Below, piece by piece: positions 1 to 6,293 of a DNA stretch of 8,829 bases. A model generated the notes under the pieces. It worked only from the letters and a program-made list of their open reading frames with translations. It was not told the DNA's origin and made no database searches. The first letter of the stretch is position 1. Each line of letters opens with the position of its first letter. The position numbers and the translations under genes were made by a program. The stretch is taken from the NCBI GenBank assembly GCA_022572905.1, contig JACZUZ010000049.1, positions 1 through 8,829 on the forward strand, in the 5' to 3' direction. This DNA comes from Candidatus Zixiibacteriota bacterium (GTDB taxonomy: Bacteria > Zixibacteria > MSB-5A5 > GN15 > JACZUZ01).

Positions 1-1570
1 TGTCCACATCGCGCCTGGCCTTACCGCCACACTCGGGACAATCGACATTCACGAAATCAGGGACATCCTCAAGCGGCGAACGACCTTTAGGCAGAAAGTC
101 GGAAATATCCGGTAGAATCACCGGAAGTTGATCTTCGGGAACTTTGACCAATCCACATTTGTCGCAATGGATAATCGGGATGGGGGTTCCCCAGTAGCGC
201 TGACGCGAGATCAGCCAGTCGCGCAGTTTGAAATGCTTGGACTTCTTTCCAAATCCCTTTTGTTCGGCATATTTGCAGATTGCCTCAATTGCGTCCGCTG
301 ATGAGAGACCGTCAAACGCACCGGAATTGATAGACAAGCCATGTCCCGGATAAGCTTCCTTTTGAACATCTATTGCGGACTGCCCCTCCCCCGCCGGTTT
401 GACTACCTGAATAATCGGGATGTCGTACTTACTGGCAAAGGCGTGGTCGCGAATATCATGCCCTGGGACACCCATTATCGCGCCTGAGCCATAGCCAGCC
501 AGAACATAATCCGCCACCCAGATTTGAATCTTTTCCCCGTTGAAAGGATTCAGCGCGTAAACACCGGTGAAGACGCCGTCCTTCTCGCCGGTTTCCGCTC
601 CGCGCTCGATTTCTGTCTTGCGCAGGGCCCTTTCCCGGTAAGAGCGGACCATTTCCGCGTTCTCAGCGGTCATAGGAAGTTTTGCGACCAAGTCGGACTC
701 CGGAGCGATGGCCATGTAGGTTGCTCCGAAAATCGTATCCGGTCTGGTAGTGAAGACGGAGATTTTTAGATCGCAAATTTTGGGATCACGATTTTTCAGA
801 TCAGTCTCTTCGACTTTGAAATCAATATCGCCACCCCACGAGCGACCAATCCACTCGCGTTGCATGGTTTTTACGTTCTCGGGCCAATTGGAAAGTTTGT
901 CCAGATCGTCGACGAGCCTGTCTGCGTATTCTGTAATTTTGAAAAACCACTGCTCAAGATCGCGTTTTTCGATTTTGGAGTCACAGCGCTCGCAAATGCC
1001 CTGATTGACCTGTTCATTTGCCAGAACTGTGTTGCAACCGGGACACCAGTTGACCAGCCCTTTTTTCCGATAGGCCAGGCCCTTTTCAAACATGCGCAGG
1101 AAAATCCACTGCGACCAGCGATAATAATCCGGCTCACTAGTTACGATCTCGCGGGACCAGTCGAATGATATCCCGACCTTCTTGAGCGTGTCCCGAGATA
1201 CTTTGATATTTTCCTTAGTCCAATCTGCGGGATTGAGTTTGCGTTTAATTGCGGCGCGTTCAGCGGGGAGTCCGAATGCGTCCCAGCCGAAAGGATGGAC
1301 GACTTGTTTACCTTTCATCATCTGCCAGCGCGCGACAGCGTCTCCAATTATGTAATTACGGAAATGCCCCATGTGAATATCGCCAGACGGATAGGCGAAC
1401 ATGACCAGCAAATAGAATTTTTCGCCATCCGGAGCGTCCGGTGCGACCGGTTTGTCAGGAGCGTGAAATAATCCACTTTCTTCCCAGCGTTTTTGCCATT
1501 TCTCTTCGATTTTCTTGAAATCAATTTTGCGCTGACTCGAGCTTTCGGATATTTCTGTTTTTGATGTCAT
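1..1570 (-). CDS. leuS: Leucyl-tRNA synthetase, N-terminal 523 residues (3' end beyond window)
   Basis: Class I aminoacyl-tRNA synthetase that attaches leucine to tRNA-Leu in the cytoplasm and hydrolyses mischarged products. I translated the frame by hand; it is open from the ATG at 1570 to the window edge. The HIGH-type ATP site is HMGH at residues 66-69, in the context YPSGDIHMGHFRNY. A first zinc knuckle has Cys176, Cys179, Cys193 and Cys196. The CP1 editing domain shows TTRPDT at 274-279 and GVPGHDIRD at 367-375, where Asp372 and Asp375 match the conserved editing aspartates. SRQRYWGTPIP at 455-465 and a second Cys pair set (469/472, 511/514) are typical of bacterial LeuRS. The family is usually about 800-870 residues, so the KMSKS loop, the anticodon-binding domain and the C-terminus lie outside. 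The start fits the family, with the conserved core beginning near residue 16. There is no good Shine-Dalgarno sequence. A promoter sits just upstream. Confidence 0.97.
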   Translation of the reverse strand, partial: MTSKTEISESSSQRKIDFKKIEEKWQKRWEESGLFHAPDKPVAPDAPDGEKFYLLVMFAYPSGDIHMGHFRNYIIGDAVARWQMMKGKQVVHPFGWDAFGLPAERAAIKRKLNPADWTKENIKVSRDTLKKVGISFDWSREIVTSEPDYYRWSQWIFLRMFEKGLAYRKKGLVNWCPGCNTVLANEQVNQGICERCDSKIEKRDLEQWFFKITEYADRLVDDLDKLSNWPENVKTMQREWIGRSWGGDIDFKVEETDLKNRDPKICDLKISVFTTRPDTIFGATYMAIAPESDLVAKLPMTAENAEMVRSYRERALRKTEIERGAETGEKDGVFTGVYALNPFNGEKIQIWVADYVLAGYGSGAIMGVPGHDIRDHAFASKYDIPIIQVVKPAGEGQSAIDVQKEAYPGHGLSINSGAFDGLSSADAIEAICKYAEQKGFGKKSKHFKLRDWLISRQRYWGTPIPIIHCDKCGLVKVPEDQLPVILPDISDFLPKGRSPLEDVPDFVNVDCPECGGKARRDVD

Positions 1571-1582
1571 GATATTTTTGTT

Positions 1583-1596
1583 GGAAGTTTGCTTCC
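1583..1596 (-). other. Short hairpin in the leuS leader
   Basis: On the minus strand the bases GGAAG-CAAA-CTTCC can form a 5-bp stem with a 4-base loop, ending 12 bases before the leuS ATG. It would take up the only purine-rich tract in the leader. The bases between it and the ATG are A-rich and contain no Shine-Dalgarno match. It is too short to be a confident regulatory element and could be chance. No T-box or leader-peptide features are visible in the roughly 35-base leader. Confidence 0.25.
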
Positions 1597-1610
1597 CTTG
1601 CGCTCTACCG

Positions 1611-1639
1611 ATTATGGCTCATTGGGGATAGGCTGGCAA
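1611..1639 (-). promoter_or_regulatory. Sigma70-type promoter for leuS
   Basis: The minus strand reads TTGCCA (1634-1639), a 17-base spacer, then CATAAT (1611-1616). Each hexamer matches 5 of 6 consensus positions and the spacing is ideal. It lies entirely in the gap between the deacetylase stop codon and leuS. Transcription would be expected to start near 1604-1605, giving a leader of about 35 bases. The position and match quality make it the best promoter candidate in the window. No transcript data support it. Confidence 0.6.
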
Positions 1640-1662
1640 TTAATTTCTTGCTCAAGAAGAGA

Positions 1663-2382
1663 TCAATCAGTCCAGAAGGCGAACCGCTCACCCCGTGACA
1701 GGTTATTGGTAATTCCCTGTTTAATTGCTTCGATTCGGGAAAATGGGCCACGCCCAAGTTTCATTCGTACGCTCAAGGGAGAGTCGTACGAATAGACGCA
1801 CCAACGACCTCTCGTAAATGCATCATTCCGGGCGTGGGCTGGATTGAGGCTCCAGCCGCGCGTATAGCCGAGTTCTCGGGCGATTTCTTCGATATCGCTA
1901 TTGAAGCGTCCATAGGGATAGCAAATTTCGGTAACAGGTTTTCCTATCTTGTCTTCAAGAATGGACTTGGATTTTGAGAGCTCCTCGCGAACTTCCACGG
2001 TGGTCATTCTAGTGAAATCGCGATGAGAATGCCCGTGGCTCTGAATGCTCATTCCCCGCGAGGCTACTTCCCTGAGTTCCGCAAATGTCATGTGTCTGAG
2101 TTTCTTGAGGCGTGAAGAATAGTCCCAGCTATTCGTTTTACCGATGTACCGGGTTGGCGCGAAAACAGTGGCGCTGAGCCCGAATTCATCCAGAATTTCA
2201 ATCGCGTTTCTGTGAAAGCACGAGTAGGCGTCGTCAAACGTGTAATTTATATCAACGTCTAAAGTCGCTGACTCCTTCCATGACTGGATTGAGGCGAGAA
2301 GATTTCTGAGACGCCCCGGGGAGAAATTTCCGACTCCCCAGCTAAAACCAGAGTCAATTTTATGAAAAGTCAGCGTTTTAAT
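1663..2382 (-). CDS. Polysaccharide deacetylase (NodB-like, carbohydrate esterase 4 type), probable ATT start
   Basis: Predicted metal-dependent deacetylase of N-acetylated sugars in a glycan; the substrate cannot be told from sequence. From the proposed start the protein is 239 residues, a compact NodB domain. Motif 1 is TFDDAY (residues 48-53), with the catalytic and metal-binding aspartates at 50-51; family members usually have Gly where Ala52 is. Motif 2 is SHGHSH, with metal-binding His116 and His120. Motif 3 is YPYG at 155-158. No signal peptide or membrane segment is evident, so export is not indicated. The frame is closed upstream by a stop at 2402-2404 and has no ATG, GTG or TTG before the conserved region; the first ATG (2091) would delete motif 1. 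An ATT at 2380-2382, 8 bases after GGGAG, gives the family-like N-terminus MKTLTFHKID. It follows the M16 peptidase by 80 bases, recalling the ylxY-mlpA pair of Bacillus. The function is confident; the start is inferred. Confidence 0.85.
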   Translation of the reverse strand: MKTLTFHKIDSGFSWGVGNFSPGRLRNLLASIQSWKESATLDVDINYTFDDAYSCFHRNAIEILDEFGLSATVFAPTRYIGKTNSWDYSSRLKKLRHMTFAELREVASRGMSIQSHGHSHRDFTRMTTVEVREELSKSKSILEDKIGKPVTEICYPYGRFNSDIEEIARELGYTRGWSLNPAHARNDAFTRGRWCVYSYDSPLSVRMKLGRGPFSRIEAIKQGITNNLSRGERFAFWTD

Positions 2383-2390
2383 TTCTTGAA

Positions 2391-2395
2391 CTCCC
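2391..2395 (-). promoter_or_regulatory. Ribosome binding site deciding the deacetylase start
   Basis: GGGAG on the minus strand lies 8 bases before the ATT at 2380-2382, the normal Shine-Dalgarno spacing. Relative to the next possible weak start, CTG at 2371-2373, the spacing would be 17 bases, which is too long. This is the main sequence evidence for initiation at ATT. A point change of ATG to ATT, or a base-call error, would look the same. Confidence 0.5.
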
Positions 2396-2462
2396 GACCG
2401 TCGCTAACATGGATGTTACCTGAGTCTATATTTTACAGGCCGCTCAAAATTTTTCAGTCACG

Positions 2463-3719
2463 CTACTTCCCCGGGGAGAAATCCTTTACCGCGATCGGTC
2501 CGAGAGAAACGGCGATCATTCGAGATTCATCAAATATGAATTGGGCCGCATTAAGGACGTCGCTCGCGGTGAGTTTATCCACGAGTGCAAAGGACTTCTT
2601 GAGGCTGTTATATTTTCCCAGCATTAGCTCATGGCGAGCGAGACGGTTCATTCTACCGGTGGCGCTTTCCATTGAGAATGTTAAAGAGCCCTTAATCTGC
2701 GCGCGAACTTTTCGCATGTCTGATTCTGCCAGCTTTGTTGTTTTGACTTTTCGGAGGCGCTTGAGGATTAGATCAAGCGATTGCTGGACATTCTTAGCGT
2801 CTGAAGAAAAGCAAACACCAAATGTTCCCACGTCACGATAAAAATCCTGGAAAGTGTAGATAGAATACGCCAGACCTCTTTTCTCGCGCACTTCCTGAAA
2901 AAGAACCGACGACATTCCGCCACCCAGATAGAAATTCAAGCACAGCGCCGCAAAGCGAAGCTTGTGATCGAATTGCACACTGGGAAATCCCAGTATGAAG
3001 TGGGTTTGCGCTATGTCCCGTTCAACGGCGTGGACCTTCGCTTTTGTTGGGTAAAGCGCCTCTTTCGTCTTTGCCAGTGAGCCTTTCGGAAATTTTAGCT
3101 TTCTCTTTACCAGGGAGACCAGTTTATCATGATCCATATTCCCCGAAACCGATACAACGACATTGGATGCATTATAGTGATCTTTGACATAATCTAGAGC
3201 TGTTTTTCGGGTCATTTTTTCGATATCTGACGCGCCACCTAATATAGCGTGTGAAAGAGAGCTTCCTCCCCAAAACTTTTCGGCAAAAATATCATGAACC
3301 ACTTCAGAGGGGGTATCATCATTCTCTTTTATCTCTTCAAGAACAACCTTCTTCTCTCGCTTGAAATTTGTCGGAGTGAATGTGGAATTCATGAGCATGT
3401 CGGAGAGAACATCAATCGCCTCGGGCAAGTGCTCATCGAGAGTTCGCGCATAATAGCAAGTTTGCTCGCGCGTGGTAAACGCGTTCAATGATCCTCCGAG
3501 TCGCTCGATATCCTCGGCAACTTTGCTGGCGGATCGTTTCCTGGTACCCTTGAAATGCATATGCTCAATCAAATGGGAGACGCCAAGCTGTCCCTCGGAT
3601 TCGTCGCGTGATCCAACATCGACCCAGATTCCAATTGCGACTGATCTGATTGACGTAATTTTTTCAGAAACGATTCTTAATCCGCTCGGAAGAACCGTCT
3701 TCTTAACAGAAGAACCCAT
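2463..3719 (-). CDS. M16 family zinc metallopeptidase (processing-peptidase-like)
   Basis: A 418-residue peptidase of the M16 (pitrilysin / mitochondrial processing peptidase beta) family, the usual size for single-unit bacterial members such as B. subtilis MlpA. The inverted zinc motif HxxEH is HLIEH at residues 49-53. The third zinc ligand is probably Glu129 in VVLEEIKEN, 76 residues after His53 as in MPP. The FKGT and LGGSLNAFTTRE segments that follow are typical. The C-terminal half carries GGGMSS (266-271) and REKRGLAY (278-285), the Arg/Tyr region that contacts substrate in this family. All catalytic residues are present, so it should be active. There is no signal peptide, so it probably acts in the cytoplasm. 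The ATG at 3719 has AGGG 5 bases upstream. The gene starts 85 bases after the pnp stop; I see no convincing terminator between them, so co-transcription is likely. The physiological substrate of these pnp-linked peptidases is not evident from sequence. Confidence 0.95.
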   Translation of the reverse strand: MGSSVKKTVLPSGLRIVSEKITSIRSVAIGIWVDVGSRDESEGQLGVSHLIEHMHFKGTRKRSASKVAEDIERLGGSLNAFTTREQTCYYARTLDEHLPEAIDVLSDMLMNSTFTPTNFKREKKVVLEEIKENDDTPSEVVHDIFAEKFWGGSSLSHAILGGASDIEKMTRKTALDYVKDHYNASNVVVSVSGNMDHDKLVSLVKRKLKFPKGSLAKTKEALYPTKAKVHAVERDIAQTHFILGFPSVQFDHKLRFAALCLNFYLGGGMSSVLFQEVREKRGLAYSIYTFQDFYRDVGTFGVCFSSDAKNVQQSLDLILKRLRKVKTTKLAESDMRKVRAQIKGSLTFSMESATGRMNRLARHELMLGKYNSLKKSFALVDKLTASDVLNAAQFIFDESRMIAVSLGPIAVKDFSPGK

Positions 3720-3804
3720 GCTTACCCTATTTTCTATATTGTAGACGAGAGCTATCTTTTGTTAGACGCTCTGCTTCGAACTATTTTTGAGACAATCGCA
3801 GCCT

Positions 3805-5925
3805 CTACGAACTAACACGTGGCTTATCGCTTCGCGAATCCTGCGTGTCACTACCCAATAGCGCCTTACGCGACAATCTGATTTTGCCATCAGTGTCGAT
3901 GTTGATAACTTTCACCTGTACGTCCTCCCCTACCTTGAGGATGTCTTCCACGCGCGCAACGCGTTCGTGAGCAAGTTCTGAAATATGCACCAGCCCATCT
4001 GTTCCGGGAAGGATCTCAACAAAGGCGCCGAAAGTTGTTATTCTGCGCACGATTCCGGGATAGGTTTTGCCAATTTCGGCTTCCTCGGTCATGGCGCGAA
4101 TTCTTTCAAGTGCCCTTTGTCCGCCGTCGCCATCGACAGAGGCAATCATCACCGTGCCGTCGTCGGAGATATCAATTTTGGCGCCAGTGTCTTCAATTAG
4201 AGCGCGGATATGTTTTCCACCGGGTCCTATCACATCGCCAATCTTGCTGACAGGAATCCTGATCGTGATAATCCGCGGCGCGTATTGCGAGAGTTTGTGG
4301 CGGTGCGTCGGTAACGCCTCGTTCATCTTGCCCAGAATATGCAGTCTGGCGACGCGTGCTTTCTCCATAGCGTCGGCCATGATCTCAAGTGTTATGCCAC
4401 TGATTTTGATATCCATTTGGAAAGCGGTGATGCCCGCTTCGGTGCCGCATACTTTGAAATCCATATCTCCAAAATGATCTTCATCACCAAGAATGTCTGT
4501 CAAGATGGCGACTTTGTCGTTTTCCTTAATAAGACCCATGGCGATACCCGCAACATGGCACTTAATAGGCGCTCCGCCATCCATCATGGCGAGTGAGCCA
4601 CCGCAGACGGTTGCCATTGAAGACGAACCGTTTGACTCCAATATTTCAGAGACAATTCTTACGGTATAAGGAAAATTCGAATCGGACGGAATAACTGGCT
4701 GCAGCGCGCGTTCCGCCAGAGCGCCATGACCAATTTCGCGCCGACCTACTCCGCGAATGGGACGAACTTCTCCCACCGATGACGGCGGGAAGTTGTAATG
4801 CAGCATAAAACTCTTGGAGCCTTCGCCTTCCAGATCATCAATACGTTGCTCATCAATCTTGGTTCCGAGTGTCAGCACAGACAGAGATTGCGTCTGTCCG
4901 CGGGTGAAAAGCGCGCTACCGTGTGTGCGCGGCAAAACAGATGTTTCAATCGTGATCTCGCGCACTTCATCAAATCCGCGACCATCGATGCGGCGATTAT
5001 CGTCGAGAATGAGACGGCGGTTGGCTTCGTTGTCCAGATCGTGCAGGATCGCTTTAATGTCACCCTCGCTATCCGGATATTCTTCGCCCAGCGCTTCAAG
5101 AACTTTCTCTTTGACTTTTCGCTTGGCGGCTTTTCGGTCTTCCTTAACCACAATCTTGCAACTATCGAGCAAGTCTTTTTCAGAAAGGTCCTTGACCTTC
5201 GCGACCAATTCTGACGATGGCGCTTGCGATTTGAATTCAGATTTCTCAAGGCCGCAGAGGCTTTTCAGTTCCTCGATTATCACTACAATCTCTTTGATAT
5301 GCTTGTGCCCAAACTCCAGAGCTTTGACCATGTCAGCTTCGGGCACTTCCGACGCTCCGCCTTCTACCATAGCAATAGAATCCGCTGTTCCTCCAATGAA
5401 GAGATTGAGGTCAGATTCCTCGAATTGGGCGAAAGTTGGATTGATTATGAGAGCGCCGTTTATTCGGCCAACTCTTACACCTGCAAGCGCGGTGTTAAAA
5501 GGTATGTCCGAAATATAGAGCGACGTTGCAACACCGATCAAACTAATTGTGTCCGTATCGTTTTCCTTGTCAGAGCAAATAGCGGTTACAAGACATTGCA
5601 CTTCATTTTTATATCCTTCAGGGAAAAGCGGACGGATCGGCCTGTCTATCATTCGCGAAACAAGTGTTTCTTTCTCCGCTGGTCTGCCTTCGCGTTTGAA
5701 AAATCCGCCGGGTATCTTACCACCAGCGTATGCTTTTTCGCGATAATCCACCATCAGCGGGAAAAAATCGCGCCCTAAGAGCGGCTCGGTGGAGGCGCAA
5801 GCGGTGGCGAGTATCATTGTGTCGCCATATCTGACTACACATGAGCCATTGGCTTGTTTGGCCATTCGGCCGGTTTCGATGGACAATGTGCGTCCACCAA
5901 TCTCTAATTTAACAACATGCTTCAT
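3805..5925 (-). CDS. pnp: Polyribonucleotide nucleotidyltransferase (PNPase)
   Basis: Trimeric 3'-to-5' phosphorolytic exoribonuclease that degrades RNA to nucleoside diphosphates and takes part in mRNA decay and RNA quality control. At 706 residues it is full length (E. coli has 711). The first RNase PH domain includes FFKREGRPAEKE (75-86) and RMIDRPIRPLFPEGY (91-105). The linker helical domain spans about 240-310. The second RNase PH domain carries the phosphate-binding SNGSSSMATVCGGS (431-444) and DEDHFGDMD (481-489), where Asp483 and Asp489 match the catalytic aspartates of E. coli PNPase (Asp486 and Asp492), followed by Lys491. The KH domain has GPGGK (567-571), and the S1 domain covers about 620-690. 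The ATG at 5925 has AAGGA 7 bases upstream. It lies 71 bases downstream of rpsO, the standard rpsO-pnp arrangement. In E. coli the pnp leader mediates autocontrol by RNase III and PNPase; here the leader shows only a small palindrome. Confidence 0.99.
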   Translation of the reverse strand: MKHVVKLEIGGRTLSIETGRMAKQANGSCVVRYGDTMILATACASTEPLLGRDFFPLMVDYREKAYAGGKIPGGFFKREGRPAEKETLVSRMIDRPIRPLFPEGYKNEVQCLVTAICSDKENDTDTISLIGVATSLYISDIPFNTALAGVRVGRINGALIINPTFAQFEESDLNLFIGGTADSIAMVEGGASEVPEADMVKALEFGHKHIKEIVVIIEELKSLCGLEKSEFKSQAPSSELVAKVKDLSEKDLLDSCKIVVKEDRKAAKRKVKEKVLEALGEEYPDSEGDIKAILHDLDNEANRRLILDDNRRIDGRGFDEVREITIETSVLPRTHGSALFTRGQTQSLSVLTLGTKIDEQRIDDLEGEGSKSFMLHYNFPPSSVGEVRPIRGVGRREIGHGALAERALQPVIPSDSNFPYTVRIVSEILESNGSSSMATVCGGSLAMMDGGAPIKCHVAGIAMGLIKENDKVAILTDILGDEDHFGDMDFKVCGTEAGITAFQMDIKISGITLEIMADAMEKARVARLHILGKMNEALPTHRHKLSQYAPRIITIRIPVSKIGDVIGPGGKHIRALIEDTGAKIDISDDGTVMIASVDGDGGQRALERIRAMTEEAEIGKTYPGIVRRITTFGAFVEILPGTDGLVHISELAHERVARVEDILKVGEDVQVKVINIDTDGKIRLSRKALLGSDTQDSRSDKPRVSS

Positions 5926-5932
5926 TACTAAA

Positions 5933-5937
5933 TCCTT
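5933..5937 (-). promoter_or_regulatory. pnp ribosome binding site
   Basis: AAGGA on the minus strand ends 7 bases before the pnp ATG. It is a standard Shine-Dalgarno match and fixes the start, which also agrees with the usual PNPase N-terminus. Confidence 0.75.
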
Positions 5938-5948
5938 AGAAATAACAT

Positions 5949-5962
5949 CATTTCATGAAATG
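5949..5962. repeat. Perfect 14-base palindrome in the rpsO-pnp spacer
   Basis: CATTTCATGAAATG is identical to its own reverse complement. It lies 11 bases upstream of the pnp Shine-Dalgarno sequence. As RNA it could form a 5-6 bp stem in the pnp leader; as DNA it could be a small operator. No T-tract follows, so it is not an intrinsic terminator. Its role is unknown and it is short enough to arise by chance. Confidence 0.45.
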
Positions 5963-5996
5963 TGAGTTGTCGAGCCCCGGTTAAGCGAGGTTTGTA

Positions 5997-6293
5997 TTAG
6001 CGGCGCAATTCAAGCTGAATTACGATAGCGCGATAGCTTTCAATATCTCTTTCCTTGAGATAGTCCAGCATTCTCCTGCGCTTTCCTACCAGCTTCAATA
6101 ATCCGAGACGGGTGTGATGATCTTTGACATGCGATTTTAGATGAGCGGTCAAATGCTGAATTCTCTCGGTAAACAGCCCGATCTGGACCTCCGGCGACCC
6201 GGTATCCTTGTCATGCAATTGATGTCTTTTCACCACGCTCTGTTTTTTTTCGGCGCCAGAGGAAGCGCCTGTCTCTGTTAGTTTAGAAGACAC
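5997..6293 (-). CDS. rpsO: 30S ribosomal protein S15 with extended N-terminus
   Basis: Primary 16S rRNA-binding protein of the small subunit platform, needed early in 30S assembly and for an intersubunit bridge. Family hallmarks are [16 protein letters not shown] (30-45), [19 protein letters not shown] (48-66), and [16 protein letters not shown] (68-83); the protein ends in ELRR. It is 98 residues against the usual 88-89. The surplus is at the N-terminus, where DTGSPE begins at residue 30 rather than about 20. The start is a GTG at 6293, chosen because a strong AAGGAG lies 7 bases upstream. This start overlaps the 3' end of ribF by 11 bases, so the binding site is inside ribF. The residue before Asp30 is Lys29 rather than the usual Gly, giving HDKD in place of HEGD. 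Usual neighbours are on both sides (ribF and pnp). Confidence 0.98.
   Translation of the reverse strand: MSSKLTETGASSGAEKKQSVVKRHQLHDKDTGSPEVQIGLFTERIQHLTAHLKSHVKDHHTRLGLLKLVGKRRRMLDYLKERDIESYRAIVIQLELRR

Noticed and set aside
871..1137. An 88-codon minus-strand frame inside leuS
   Set aside because: It is out of frame with LeuRS, whose catalytic and zinc motifs cover the same bases, so it is a shadow.
1645..1658. Inverted repeat (TTCTTG..CAAGAA) after the deacetylase stop, as a possible terminator
   Set aside because: The stem is short and AT-rich and no T-tract follows on the minus strand, so it does not look like an intrinsic terminator.
1663..2091. The deacetylase starting at the ATG at 2091 (142 residues)
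   Set aside because: That version loses the TFDD catalytic motif, which is encoded in the same frame just upstream without any stop. It is a truncated reading of the real gene.
2402..2462. Promoter-like AT-rich hexamers (TAAAAT, TATAGA) between the M16 gene and the deacetylase
   Set aside because: No acceptable -35 element lies at the right distance, so I did not call a promoter.
2313..2483. Two copies of CCCCGGGGAGAAAT, one in the deacetylase gene and one at the end of the M16 gene
   Set aside because: Both are within coding sequence, encode different contexts and are not flanked by further similarity. A 14-base match of low complexity is most likely chance.
3784..3804. Possible hairpin after the pnp stop codon (GAGGC..GTCTC with a G-U pair)
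   Set aside because: It has only five weak pairs and is followed by an A-run rather than T's, so it is not a terminator.
4814..5518. A 234-codon open frame on the plus strand inside pnp, with several other long plus-strand frames nearby
   Set aside because: It is antisense to a full-length, strongly conserved PNPase. The translation is Ser/Arg rich and matches no family I recognise, as expected of a shadow frame.
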